Assembly (NCBI GenBank): GCA_900542175.1
Contig: UQNC01000006.1
Span: 1-64,000 of the forward strand
Length of the DNA: 64,000 nucleotides
Source: an uncultured Collinsella sp.
Lineage (GTDB): Bacteria > Actinomycetota > Coriobacteriia > Coriobacteriales > Coriobacteriaceae
Direction: 5' to 3'
The notes under the pieces are model-generated. The model did not search any database, was not told the DNA's origin, and worked only from the letters and a program-made list of their open reading frames with translations. Position numbers and translations under genes: made by a program. How positions within the stretch are numbered: the first letter of the stretch is position 1; every line of letters starts with the position of its first letter. Positions 1-7,363 of the stretch are shown piece by piece.

Positions 1-105
1 AGGCCCTCGCGGCCTAGTCGCTATTTAGGGCGTCCAAGATTTGGGACGCAGTTCAATACGGTCCGGGCCTTCTTCGAGCTAGAGGTTATGTCTCAGGCAG
101 TTGGC

Positions 106-666
106 TTAGCCAAAGTAGCGCTTGAGCAGACCGGCGAAAGCCTTGCCGTGGCGAGCCTCGTCGCGAGCCATCTCGTGCACGGTGTCGTGGATGGCATCGA
201 GGCCAGCGGCCTTGGCGCGCTTGGCAAGATCGGTCTTGCCGGCGGTGGCGCCATTCTCGGCCTCAACGCGCATCTCGAGGTTCTTCTTGGTGGAGTCGGT
301 CACGACCTCGCCCAAGAGCTCGGCGAACTTGGCGGCGTGCTCGGCCTCCTCGTGGGCAGCCTTCTCCCAGTACAGGCCGATCTCGGGATAGCCCTCGCGA
401 TGGGCGACGCGAGCCATGGCCAGGTACATGCCGACCTCAGAGCACTCGCCCTCAAAGTTGGCGCGCAGATCGGCAACGATGTCCTCGGAGACGCCCTCCA
501 TCTTGGCGACGCCCACGACGTGCTCGGCAGCCCACTCGAGCTGGCCCTCCTCCTGCTTCAGGAAGCGAGAGCCGGGAACGCCGCACTGGGGGCACTTGAA
601 ATCCTCGGGCAGCTGGTCGCCGTCGAACTCTTCCACATAACCGCAAACGGGGCAAACAAACTTCAT
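106..666 (-). CDS. Reverse rubrerythrin (rubredoxin + ferritin-like domain)
   Basis: A 186-residue protein. The N-terminus has the two rubredoxin-type knuckles, FVCPVCGY and [10 protein letters not shown] (residues 1-37). These are followed by a ferritin-like di-iron helical domain with [30 protein letters not shown] and [16 protein letters not shown], which carry the ExxH-type ligands. Having rubredoxin in front of the di-iron domain is the reverse rubrerythrin order. The family reduces hydrogen peroxide in the cytoplasm of anaerobes using electrons passed through the rubredoxin centre. The start at 666 is chosen because AAAGGA lies 7 nt upstream. The reading frame continues upstream to 759 without a ribosome binding site. 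It is monocistronic and divergent from the alcohol dehydrogenase. Identification is firm; the physiological role is inferred from the family. Confidence 0.92.
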   Translation of the reverse strand: MKFVCPVCGYVEEFDGDQLPEDFKCPQCGVPGSRFLKQEEGQLEWAAEHVVGVAKMEGVSEDIVADLRANFEGECSEVGMYLAMARVAHREGYPEIGLYWEKAAHEEAEHAAKFAELLGEVVTDSTKKNLEMRVEAENGATAGKTDLAKRAKAAGLDAIHDTVHEMARDEARHGKAFAGLLKRYFG

Positions 667-781
667 GATTCGATCCTTTCGATCGATGGCGATGGTGCGC
701 TCGTCCGGTCCCGTAAGGGCCCTCTCCGGACGTGCGTCTTGACGAGTTCTATTATCCATAAATGAGACCGAATGTGAAGCC

Positions 782-903
782 TATTAGGAATGATTTTTAA
801 TAAAACAATTTAAGCATGTGTAGATGTTGATTGATTAACGATTGCTAGACCTCGTGCGACCTCCGATGAGTACAATCGGTCGAGCAAATGTTGACCAATC
901 AAC
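782..903. promoter_or_regulatory. Divergent control region with two GTTGA-N4-like inverted repeats
   Basis: This lies in the 256-bp gap between the divergent rubrerythrin and alcohol dehydrogenase genes. Two 14-bp imperfect palindromes, GTTGATTGATTAAC (826-839) and GTTGACCAATCAAC (890-903), are spaced 64 bp apart start to start. The second ends 20 bp before the adh start codon. TACAAT at 871-876 lies between them and could be a -10 element, but no good -35 is visible. TATTAGGAATGAT at 782-794 recurs exactly at 26022-26034. Operator function is an inference from symmetry and position only. Confidence 0.35.
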
Positions 904-922
904 AAATGAAGGAGCTTCCTTT

Positions 923-2143
923 ATGCATCTAGCCCGCCGCGCCTGGTGCCGAACGTATCAAACGGTTTTTCGCATTGCATTGCCGGTGCTGCCCTATACC
1001 GAGCCACGCATTTTAGAGCACGCTGAGGAAGTGCCCGCAGTGCTTCAAAAGCGTTCAATACAGCATGTTCTTATCGTGACAGATCCCGGCATTGCCCGTC
1101 TGGGGCTCACGGCACCGCTCGAGACAGCGCTCGCGTCCAAGGGAATTAGCGCTGCGGTCTATGCCGAAACACGTGCGAACCCCACGGTCTCAAACGTGGA
1201 GGAAGCGGCATCTCTGTATCGAGAGAGCGCCTGCCAGGCCATTATCGGCTTTGGCGGCGGTTCGGCCATGGACTGCGCCAAGGGCGTGGGCGCGCGCATC
1301 GCGCAGCCAAAGAAGCCCATCAACAAGATGCGCGGCCTGTTGCGTATCCATCGTCGCCTGCCGCTGCTCATCGCCGTTCCCACCACGGCGGGCACGGGAA
1401 GCGAGGTCACGCTTGCAGCGGTAATTACCGACGACGAGACGCACTACAAGTATCCCATTAACGACTTTGTGCTGATCCCGCGCTTTGCGGTGCACGACCC
1501 CGAGTTTACGCGCGGCCTGCCCGCCTCCATTACGGGGCAAACGGGCATGGACGCCCTGACACATGCCGTCGAGGCCTTTATCGGGCGCAGCACCACGCCC
1601 TATACGCGCAAGATGGCGCGCCAGGCGGTGCAGCTCATCCACGACAATTTGCTCGAGGCCTATGAGTGCGGTGGCAACATGCGTGCGCGCCGCAATATGC
1701 TTTCGGCGGCGTATAAAGCGGGCGTTGCCTTTACGCGCTCTTATGTTGGATACGTCCATGCCATCGCGCACAGCCTGGGCGGGCGTTACGGGATTCCCCA
1801 CGGCTTGGCCAACGCCATCATCCTGCCGCACATGCTTCGCGCCTATGGCGAAGCTGCTGCTCCCAAGCTCGCCGATCTCGCCCGCATGGCCGGCATTGCG
1901 CCGGCTAATGCGCTGGACAACGTGGCTGCTGAGGCCTTTATCGATTGGGTCGACCGCATGAACGCCGCCTTGGGCATACCCAAATATGTGACGGGCATTC
2001 GCCGCTCCGATATTCCACAAATGGCGGCCCATGCCGATGCCGAGGCCAATCCGCTATACCCCGTTCCGCTTCTAATGGACCGTTTGGAGCTCGAGCGTAT
2101 GTACGAGGTCGTCGCGGGTGGTATGTTTGAGGGCGAGAATTAG
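923..2143 (+). CDS. Iron-containing alcohol dehydrogenase
   Basis: A 406-residue group III (iron-dependent) NAD(P)-linked alcohol dehydrogenase. The nucleotide-binding segment IIGFGGGSAMDCAKGVG is followed by PTTAGTGSEVT. The metal-binding C-terminal domain contains GMDALTHAVEAFIG and AHSLGGRYGIPHGLANAIILPH, whose His residues are the usual iron ligands. The start at 923 has AAGGAG 8-9 nt upstream; the frame stays open to 842 without a ribosome binding site. The stop is 8 nt before the aldehyde dehydrogenase start, so the two are a clear operon that would interconvert an alcohol, an aldehyde and a carboxylate. The substrate cannot be told from sequence. Butanol, 1,2-propanediol-type or longer aldehydes are all possible. 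Confidence 0.92.
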   Translation: MHLARRAWCRTYQTVFRIALPVLPYTEPRILEHAEEVPAVLQKRSIQHVLIVTDPGIARLGLTAPLETALASKGISAAVYAETRANPTVSNVEEAASLYRESACQAIIGFGGGSAMDCAKGVGARIAQPKKPINKMRGLLRIHRRLPLLIAVPTTAGTGSEVTLAAVITDDETHYKYPINDFVLIPRFAVHDPEFTRGLPASITGQTGMDALTHAVEAFIGRSTTPYTRKMARQAVQLIHDNLLEAYECGGNMRARRNMLSAAYKAGVAFTRSYVGYVHAIAHSLGGRYGIPHGLANAIILPHMLRAYGEAAAPKLADLARMAGIAPANALDNVAAEAFIDWVDRMNAALGIPKYVTGIRRSDIPQMAAHADAEANPLYPVPLLMDRLELERMYEVVAGGMFEGEN

Positions 2144-2151
2144 GAGGGTCC

Positions 2152-3531
2152 ATGAACACCGAGGAAATTGCGCGCATCGTCGGCGATCAGCGCGCCTACT
2201 TTAAGACACACGCCACGTTTGATGTCGATGCTCGACGTCGTGCGCTCGTGAGTTTATGCGATGCGGTGCGGGCCCACGAGGCCGATATTGCCCATGCGCT
2301 CAAGACCGATTTGGGTAAGTCACATGACGAGGCGTATATGTGCGAGATCGGCACCTCGCTTTCCGAGATTCGACATCAGATTGCGCATGTGGCCCGATGG
2401 AGCCGTGCCCACTTTCGCCCGTGCGACCTCGCCAATGCTATTAGTGTGTGCAAGACGCAGTCCGTGCCCTATGGCGTCACACTCATCATGGCTCCGTGGA
2501 ACTACCCGTTTTTGCTGACACTCGAGCCGCTCGCTGGCGCTCTTGCCGCGGGCAACACCGTGGTCATCAAGCCGAGTGCCTATGCTCCGGCATCGAGCGC
2601 AGTGCTCAAGCAAATCTGCGAAGAAGCGTTTGATTCGCGCCTGGTGGCAGTTGTCGAGGGCGGGCGCGCCGAGAACGAAGCGCTGCTCGATGAGTGCTGG
2701 GACAAGATCTTCTTTACCGGTAGCGTTCCGGTCGGCAAGCTCGTCATGGAGCGCGCAAGTAAAAACCTTACGCCTGTGACGCTTGAACTGGGCGGAAAGA
2801 GTCCCTGCATCGTGGATGCGACGGCAAACTTGAAGGTCGCGGCACGCCGTATCGCCTTTGGTAAATGGCTCAACGTGGGGCAGACTTGCGTGGCGCCCGA
2901 CTACCTGCTGGTCGACACGCGCGTGCACGACGAGCTGCTGGGTCTCATCAAGGAAGAGGCCCGCCGTATGTTTGGCGAGCATCCGCTCGATAACGAGGAT
3001 TACGGGCATATCGTCAACGCCAAGCATTTTGCGCGCGTGCGCGGGCTGATCGATCCCGATAAGGTCGTGCTTGGAGGCACGGCGCGCGAGTCGTCGCTCA
3101 AGATTGAACCGACGATCCTAGACGGCGTGACCCCCGATGACGCCGTGATGCAGGAGGAGATCTTCGGTCCCATCTTGCCGGTGCTGACGTTTGAGAGCCT
3201 AGACGAGGCCGAGGCGTTCATCACGAATCGCCCGACGCCGCTGGCCCTGTATATCTTTAGTCGGGATCGCGCGGTTCAGCAGCGCTTTGTGCGCTACGTG
3301 CCCTTTGGCGGCGGCTGCGTTAACGACACCATCATGCACCTGGCCACGAGCCATATGGGCTTTGGCGGCATGGGGGCGAGCGGTATGGGACAGTACCATG
3401 GACGCGAGAGTTTCGATACGTTTAGCCACAAGAAGAGCATCGTGAACAAGGCAACGTGGCTGGACGTGCCGTTCCGCTATGCCCCTTACGCAAGCTGGAA
3501 GCACAAGTTCGTGCGCATGTTTGTGCATTAG
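2152..3531 (+). CDS. NAD(P)-dependent aldehyde dehydrogenase (class 3-like)
   Basis: A 459-residue aldehyde dehydrogenase oxidising an aldehyde to the carboxylate. Family landmarks in order: MAPWNYPF, GNTVVIKPSAYAP (cofactor site), FFTGSVPVGKLV, VTLELGGKSPCIV (general-base Glu), GQTCVAPDY (catalytic Cys), EEIFGPILPV and FGGMGASGMGQYHG. The length and the hydrophobic/basic C-terminal tail (PFRYAPYASWKHKFVRMFVH) resemble class 3 fatty-aldehyde-type enzymes, whose tail often touches the membrane. AGGAGG sits just before the ATG, and the gene follows the alcohol dehydrogenase after 8 nt, so they are translated from one message. Confidence 0.93.
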   Translation: MNTEEIARIVGDQRAYFKTHATFDVDARRRALVSLCDAVRAHEADIAHALKTDLGKSHDEAYMCEIGTSLSEIRHQIAHVARWSRAHFRPCDLANAISVCKTQSVPYGVTLIMAPWNYPFLLTLEPLAGALAAGNTVVIKPSAYAPASSAVLKQICEEAFDSRLVAVVEGGRAENEALLDECWDKIFFTGSVPVGKLVMERASKNLTPVTLELGGKSPCIVDATANLKVAARRIAFGKWLNVGQTCVAPDYLLVDTRVHDELLGLIKEEARRMFGEHPLDNEDYGHIVNAKHFARVRGLIDPDKVVLGGTARESSLKIEPTILDGVTPDDAVMQEEIFGPILPVLTFESLDEAEAFITNRPTPLALYIFSRDRAVQQRFVRYVPFGGGCVNDTIMHLATSHMGFGGMGASGMGQYHGRESFDTFSHKKSIVNKATWLDVPFRYAPYASWKHKFVRMFVH

Positions 3532-3557
3532 AATCAGATGACATAGGGATAAACAAA

Positions 3558-3590
3558 GTGGCCGCCCCCGCGTAAGCGAAGACGGCCATT
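3558..3590 (+). terminator. GC-rich hairpin after the adh-aldh operon
   Basis: Outer arms GGCCG and CGGCC with an inner CGC-GTAA-GCG stem. Only a short TTTCT follows, so this is a weak intrinsic terminator candidate for the dehydrogenase operon. It directly precedes the tiny Cys-rich ORF. Confidence 0.4.
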
Positions 3591-3597
3591 TCTCACG

Positions 3598-3777
3598 ATG
3601 AAAACGTGTATCGGAGTTGGCAAGACCCGCTGCCACGGGTGCCATCCGTGTTCCTATCTTATCTGCAAGCGTTCCGTTGCGCAAGCGTTGCGGCAAACGA
3701 TTGAAAGACGCAGACAGGATGAATTTGTGTCCGCACGGGCCCGTAGACTTCTCAACTACGTTGTGGATGCTCGCTAA
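3598..3777 (+). CDS. Candidate small Cys-rich protein, 59 aa, unknown
   Basis: An open frame of 59 codons from ATG 3598 to TAA 3775-3777, in a stretch that would otherwise be a gap. The predicted protein starts MKTCIGVGKTRCHGCHPCSY and has five Cys in its first 23 residues (positions 4, 12, 15, 18, 23) plus two His. The CHGCHPC core is a plausible zinc or iron-sulfur knuckle. The remainder is an Arg-rich amphipathic stretch ending NYVVDAR. There is no good Shine-Dalgarno sequence before the ATG, three AGA codons are unusual beside the neighbouring genes, and the frame could be chance. It stops 18 nt before the next small gene, so co-translation is possible. Function unknown. Confidence 0.4.
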   Translation: MKTCIGVGKTRCHGCHPCSYLICKRSVAQALRQTIERRRQDEFVSARARRLLNYVVDAR

Positions 3778-3795
3778 TCGGTAATGGAGGCGCAC

Positions 3796-3975
3796 GTGTT
3801 TGATGACGATGACCTGTTCGATCTGACAGACGATCCGTTTGAGTGGGATATGCTACTCGATGACGATGAGTTGGAGCAGGACCGTAAGAAGCGGCAGGGC
3901 AAGAAGACGCGGGATGACGCTTCGAAAAAGCAGGACAAGCGTCGCCGAGGTCTGTTCGGCGGGCTCTTTGGGTGA
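3796..3975 (+). CDS. Small charged protein, 59 aa, unknown
   Basis: A GTG start at 3796 is preferred because GGAGG (3786-3790) lies 5 nt upstream; the ATG at 3784 overlaps that Shine-Dalgarno and would leave none. The protein is sharply polar: about 33 residues very rich in Asp and Glu (FDDDDLFDLTDDPFEWD and so on), then a Lys/Arg-rich stretch (DRKKRQGKKTRDD, KKQDKRRR), and a C-terminal GLFGGLFG. There is no signal peptide or membrane segment. It probably is a disordered, highly charged cytoplasmic protein; no family was recognised. It lies between the Cys-rich ORF and a metallophosphoesterase, all on the same strand. Confidence 0.6.
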   Translation: MFDDDDLFDLTDDPFEWDMLLDDDELEQDRKKRQGKKTRDDASKKQDKRRRGLFGGLFG

Positions 3976-4001
3976 CTGTCTCATCGCCGCGTCTGTATAC
4001 T
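3972..4001 (+). promoter_or_regulatory. Promoter candidate for the metallophosphoesterase
   Basis: GTGACT (3972-3977) is followed after 18 bp by a near-consensus -10 box TATACT (3996-4001). The start codon at 4042 lies about 40 nt downstream. The -35 is weak, so this is a candidate only. Confidence 0.4.
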
Positions 4002-4041
4002 AAACAGGTCTTATACGCGTTGCGAAATGAGGACAGAGACG

Positions 4042-4587
4042 ATGATGTGGTTTACCGCCGACCTGCACCTGGGCGATACGAATATCTTGCACGACATGGA
4101 TCGACCGTTTGATTCGGTCGAGGAGATGAACCGCAAGGTCATCGATGCCATCAATGAGTGCGTGGCTGTGGACGACCGCCTCTATATCTTGGGAGACTTT
4201 ACCTATCGTTTGCCCCTGGCGGAGGCGGTGCGCCTGCGCGAGCGCATCGAATGTCAGAACGTAACGCTCCTCCGCGGTAACCATGACGGCGACTGGGAAG
4301 ATCCAGACGCGCCGCACATTTGGGATGAGGTGCGCGATTATCTGGAGGTCGCCCCCGGTTACGCGAAGGGCCATCGCCTGGTAATGAGCCATTACCCCAT
4401 GCTCAGCTGGAACGGCAAGGCGCGTGGCGCCATCATGTTGCACGGGCATATCCACAGCAGGGGAGACCGCACCAACGCGCGCAACCGCGATCGCGAGCGC
4501 CCCATCTTTCGCTATGATGTCGGCCTCGATGCCAACGAGTACAAGCCCGTAAGCCGTGACCAAATCCTAGGCTTCTTTGGACTGTAG
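4042..4587 (+). CDS. Calcineurin-like metallophosphoesterase
   Basis: A 181-residue single-domain phosphoesterase. The metal-binding signatures are in the expected order: FTADLHLGDTNI (DxH), LGDFTYR (GD), LLRGNHDGDW (GNHD), VMSHYPM and LHGHIHS (GHxH). This matches small bacterial phosphodiesterases of the YfcE/MJ0936 type; the substrate is unknown. The ATG at 4042 is chosen over 4027 because GAGGA lies about 8 nt before it. A TATACT promoter precedes the gene and a hairpin follows it, suggesting a single-gene unit. Confidence 0.85.
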   Translation: MMWFTADLHLGDTNILHDMDRPFDSVEEMNRKVIDAINECVAVDDRLYILGDFTYRLPLAEAVRLRERIECQNVTLLRGNHDGDWEDPDAPHIWDEVRDYLEVAPGYAKGHRLVMSHYPMLSWNGKARGAIMLHGHIHSRGDRTNARNRDRERPIFRYDVGLDANEYKPVSRDQILGFFGL

Positions 4588-4606
4588 CTGTAAGTGCAGG
4601 TAGAAT
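4577..4606 (+). promoter_or_regulatory. Promoter candidate for the antiterminator gene
   Basis: TTGGAC (4577-4582), 18-bp spacer, TAGAAT (4601-4606). It overlaps the end of the metallophosphoesterase gene, and transcription would start just inside the hairpin at 4608-4640. Confidence 0.4.
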
Positions 4607-4607
4607 G

Positions 4608-4640
4608 AACGCGCCGCGCGGATGGTCTGTGCGGCGCGTT
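4608..4640 (+). terminator. 10-bp hairpin between phosphoesterase and antiterminator genes
   Basis: Arms AACGCGCCGC (4608-4617) and GCGGCGCGTT (4631-4640) are perfectly complementary around a 13-nt loop. No U-tract follows beyond TTTC, so termination is likely inefficient. It ends 20 nt before the licT start codon. Confidence 0.45.
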
Positions 4641-4660
4641 TCAGTAGGAGCGATGAATCC

Positions 4661-5497
4661 ATGAGGGCTATCCAGCGCATTAACCACAACGCTGCCATCT
4701 GCGAAGATGGCGCGGGGCGTCAGCTTATCGCGCTGGGCCGCGGTATCGGCTTTGGCGATATGCCGCATGAGGTCGACCTGGATGTCATCACGCGTACCTT
4801 TTACGGCATCGATTCAAAGTACCTGGCGTTTATCGATGAGGTCGACCCCGAGGTGCTGGAGTTTTCTGCTCAGCTGGCCGATATCGCGACCGGACAGCTT
4901 TCGTACGAATTGAGTCCTAACCTTCCCATTACATTGGCAGACCATATTCAGTTTGCCATTAAGCGCGCCCGCGAACACATGGTGGTGTCGTTGCCGCTTG
5001 AGCGCGATCTGGAGCAGCTGCATCCCATCGAATACCGCTTGGGCGAGCTGGCTGTTCGCGGCATCCAGAAGAGCTTTCATGTGCGCATGCCCCGAAGCGA
5101 GGCCGCGGGCATTGCCATGTCGATTGTCAACGCATCGGTTAAGCCGAGCGAGCGGCGCGTGCTTGCCGAGCAGCACGAGGAGCGACTGCTCGATATGACG
5201 GTCGCGATTATTCAAGAAGAGTTGGGTGTGACGGTCGATCGCTTGTCGTTCGCCTTTGCCCGCTTTGCCACTCATGTGCGCTATCTGCTCGACCGCGTGG
5301 CAAAGAAAGAGCCGATCGATACCGAGAACTCCGGTCTTTACGACGTGCTCGTGGAGCAGTATCCGGCGGCATCGCGTTGCGCTCACCGTGTCGACGATCT
5401 GATTCAAGAGACCTTTGGCGAGCCATTGGCCCAAGAGGAGCTCGTCTATCTGATCATGCATGTGAATCGCGTGGCTTCTGTCCACTCGGATAAATAG
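4661..5497 (+). CDS. licT: BglG/LicT-family transcriptional antiterminator
   Basis: A 278-residue RNA-binding antiterminator. Residues 1-55 form the CAT RNA-binding domain (MRAIQRINHNAAICEDG, LIALGRGIGFG). PRD1 spans roughly 65-165 and PRD2 roughly 170-275. Phosphorylatable His are visible in PRD1 (DHIQFAIKRA, H95) and PRD2 (FATHVRYLL, H205; LIMHVNRV, H267). The second PRD1 His, normally in a LHIVNA-like motif, is Ser here (IAMSIVNA, S154). Family knowledge: EII and HPr phosphorylate the PRDs, and the active form binds a RAT in the leader of the PTS operon. A RAT-like leader lies just downstream, before the PTS gene. The ATG at 4661 follows AGGAG; the frame opens upstream without one. Confidence 0.9.
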   Translation: MRAIQRINHNAAICEDGAGRQLIALGRGIGFGDMPHEVDLDVITRTFYGIDSKYLAFIDEVDPEVLEFSAQLADIATGQLSYELSPNLPITLADHIQFAIKRAREHMVVSLPLERDLEQLHPIEYRLGELAVRGIQKSFHVRMPRSEAAGIAMSIVNASVKPSERRVLAEQHEERLLDMTVAIIQEELGVTVDRLSFAFARFATHVRYLLDRVAKKEPIDTENSGLYDVLVEQYPAASRCAHRVDDLIQETFGEPLAQEELVYLIMHVNRVASVHSDK

Positions 5498-5525
5498 GCT
5501 CTCTGGTATTTCCTTTCCGTCATGG

Positions 5526-5563
5526 CGACCGTTCGCGGGTCGTTTGCTACCGTTCGTCGGTAA
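5526..5563. promoter_or_regulatory. Tandem inverted repeats upstream of the PTS leader
   Basis: Two adjacent inverted repeats share a CCGTTCG core: GACC-GTTCGC-GGGTC and TACCG-TTCG-TCGGTA. They sit just upstream of the -10 box at 5593. They could be an operator for a catabolite or sugar regulator; this rests on symmetry only. Confidence 0.3.
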
Positions 5564-5592
5564 TCTGAGCCGCAACGAACGCATCTGCCGCA

Positions 5593-5598
5593 TATACT
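5593..5598 (+). promoter_or_regulatory. -10 box of the PTS leader
   Basis: TATACT at 5593-5598 would start transcription near 5605, a few nt before the RAT-like element at 5610. No convincing -35 was found, which is common for activated promoters. Confidence 0.45.
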
Positions 5599-5609
5599 CG
5601 CCGTGTGTT

Positions 5610-5646
5610 GGGTGTTACTCACGGCGCAGCTCCGAGAGGCACTACC
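5610..5646 (+). promoter_or_regulatory. Candidate RAT (ribonucleic antiterminator) element
   Basis: The segment begins GGGTGTTACT and ends AGGCACTACC, matching the two conserved halves of LicT/SacY RAT sites (GGATTGTTACT ... AGGCAAAACC). It is longer than usual (37 nt against about 30). Its 3' half (GGCACTACC) is also the 5' arm of the terminator at 5638-5699, so protein binding and terminator folding would exclude each other. This is the classic arrangement for the LicT-like protein encoded upstream. Confidence 0.65.
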
Positions 5647-5699
5647 GATTCTGCCGAGACCATAATTGGGTCTCTGTCGGTTGTGCGCGGGGCTTTTTT
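5638..5699 (+). terminator. Leader terminator overlapping the RAT
   Basis: GCACTACCGA pairs with TCGGTTGTGC (one mismatch), and GAGACC pairs with GGTCTC around AATT. GGGGC then TTTTTT (5694-5699) follows. Transcription should stop here about 140 nt before the PTS start codon unless the upstream antiterminator binds. Confidence 0.65.
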
Positions 5700-5837
5700 C
5701 ATGTCGATCCACCCGGGAATCACATGCAAATCAATCTCTTGCCAACTGGTATCGCGCGCTGCGCAGGCGCGAGCGGAATCGTGCGTCTTGGTGCCGTGAA
5801 GTCCCACGGCCTTTAGTTGGAAGAGAAGGGATTCGAC

Positions 5838-7286
5838 ATGACTGTCGATAACAAGAAGATTGCCGAGGACGTGCTCGCTGCCGTCGGCGGCGCCTCCAAT
5901 GTGACGAACGCGACGCACTGCATGACCCGCTTGCGTCTGAACCTCAAAGATCAGTCCATTCCCAATGATAATGAAGTTAAGAAGATCAAGGGTGTGTTGG
6001 GCGCACAGTGGTCTGGCGGCCAGTATCAGGTCATCATTGGCCAGAACGTGCCGAAGGTCTATGACGCCGCCATTGCGCTGGGCGTCAAGGGCGAAGGCTC
6101 CATTGACGAGAACCTCGATGACGGCACCAAGGAGCCACTGACGGTCAAGACTGCGGGCAAGAAGGCCCTTAACTACCTGTCCAAGACAATGTGCATGACG
6201 ATCCCCATTATCATGGGCGCCGCCATGTTCCGCACACTTGCCGTACTTTGCGGCGACGGCATGCTCGGTATCTGGTCTGCAGATTCTGACATCTACAACT
6301 TCTTCTACAACTGGATTTACAACGCCGGCTATTATTTCCTCCCTGTCTATCTGGGTTGGGCTGCCGCAAAGCAGCTCGGCTGCAGCCAGCCGCTCGGCAT
6401 GATGCTCGGCGGCGTGCTCATTGCCCCCGAGTTCATGACGTTGGTCAACGCCGCTGCGGATTCTGGTGCTACGACCACGATGGTTTACGGCGTGCTCCCG
6501 GCTCAGCTGAACAACTATTCCTGCACCGTTCTCCCCATGGTTCTGTCCATGCCGGTACTCATGGTCGTTGAGAAGTTCATGAAGAAGATCATTCCCGACA
6601 TGCTCTCTACGGTGTTTGTGCCCGTGTGTACTCTGGCCGTCATGATTCCCGTTTCGCTGTGCGCGCTGGCTCCGATTGGCTCTATCTTGGGCAACGCGGT
6701 TGGTAACTTTATGTTCGGCCTCGGCAACACCGGCGGTATCGTCACGGTCATCTCCCTCGTTGCCATTGCCGCGCTTTGGGAGTTCCTGGTTATGACCGGT
6801 ATGCACCAGGTCCTGCTTACCCTTGGCATTGTGCAGCTGCTCACCATGGGCTCTGACTCCTGCGTCATGGTCGCGGGCGCTATCGCTCAGTTCGCTACGT
6901 GGGGCATGGCCTTCGGCGCCTTCCTGCGCCTTAAGGAGACTGACGAAAAGGGTGCCATGCTTGGTTTCTCGCTCTCCGGCATTGTCGGCGGCGTGACGGA
7001 GCCCGCGCTGTATGGCTGCGGCTTTAAGTACACCCGCTGCTTGGGTGCCATGGTTGCCGGCGGCGCTATCGGCGGCCTGATCGCGGCTCTTACCAATGTG
7101 ACGACGTATGTTTTGGGCGCGACGAATATTCTGGGTATCACCGGATATGTTGCCGGCGGAACTGCCAATCTCGTATGGGGGTGCATTGCATCGGGTGCCG
7201 CGTTTGTTTCCGCCGCCGCCATCGCTTATCTCTTTGGTTTCACCAAAGAGCAGCTCGATGAGGACGCTGCCGCCGCCAAGGCCTAA
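5838..7286 (+). CDS. PTS sugar transporter subunit EIIBC (beta-glucoside/sucrose family)
   Basis: A 482-residue permease that imports and phosphorylates a sugar. Residues 1-85 are the EIIB domain, with the phosphocysteine in NATHCMTRLRLNLKD (Cys28) and GGQYQVIIG. The remainder is a membrane EIIC domain of about 10 hydrophobic segments with the GVTEPALYG motif of this family. There is no EIIA domain at the C-terminus, so a separate EIIA must supply the phosphate. The ATG at 5838 follows AGAAGGG; the ATG at 5817 lacks a ribosome binding site. Its neighbours (LicT antiterminator, RAT/terminator leader, ChbG-type deacetylase) suggest a beta-glucoside or an acetylated amino-sugar disaccharide. The sugar is not determinable here. 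Confidence 0.92.
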   Translation: MTVDNKKIAEDVLAAVGGASNVTNATHCMTRLRLNLKDQSIPNDNEVKKIKGVLGAQWSGGQYQVIIGQNVPKVYDAAIALGVKGEGSIDENLDDGTKEPLTVKTAGKKALNYLSKTMCMTIPIIMGAAMFRTLAVLCGDGMLGIWSADSDIYNFFYNWIYNAGYYFLPVYLGWAAAKQLGCSQPLGMMLGGVLIAPEFMTLVNAAADSGATTTMVYGVLPAQLNNYSCTVLPMVLSMPVLMVVEKFMKKIIPDMLSTVFVPVCTLAVMIPVSLCALAPIGSILGNAVGNFMFGLGNTGGIVTVISLVAIAALWEFLVMTGMHQVLLTLGIVQLLTMGSDSCVMVAGAIAQFATWGMAFGAFLRLKETDEKGAMLGFSLSGIVGGVTEPALYGCGFKYTRCLGAMVAGGAIGGLIAALTNVTTYVLGATNILGITGYVAGGTANLVWGCIASGAAFVSAAAIAYLFGFTKEQLDEDAAAAKA

Positions 7287-7313
7287 AGCGTCTGTTCGGT
7301 AAGATAATTGCCT

Positions 7314-7345
7314 GGGGCACTTGGTTGCACTTCAAGTGCCCCTTT
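7314..7345 (+). terminator. Perfect 10-bp hairpin between PTS and deacetylase genes
   Basis: GGGGCACTTG (7314-7323) and CAAGTGCCCC (7333-7342) enclose a 9-nt loop, followed by TTTCC. It ends about 20 nt before the deacetylase start codon, so it may reduce rather than stop readthrough, or protect the upstream message from decay. Confidence 0.6.
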
Positions 7346-7363
7346 CCATAGATGGGGGTCAAT

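Noticed and set aside
1..105. Partial gene at the left edge
   Set aside because: No open frame with a start, stop or domain was visible in the first 105 bases.
5619..6806. 395-codon frame opposite the PTS gene
   Set aside because: Shadow of the EIIC domain with His/Gly-rich nonsense; the leader elements on the plus strand explain the region.
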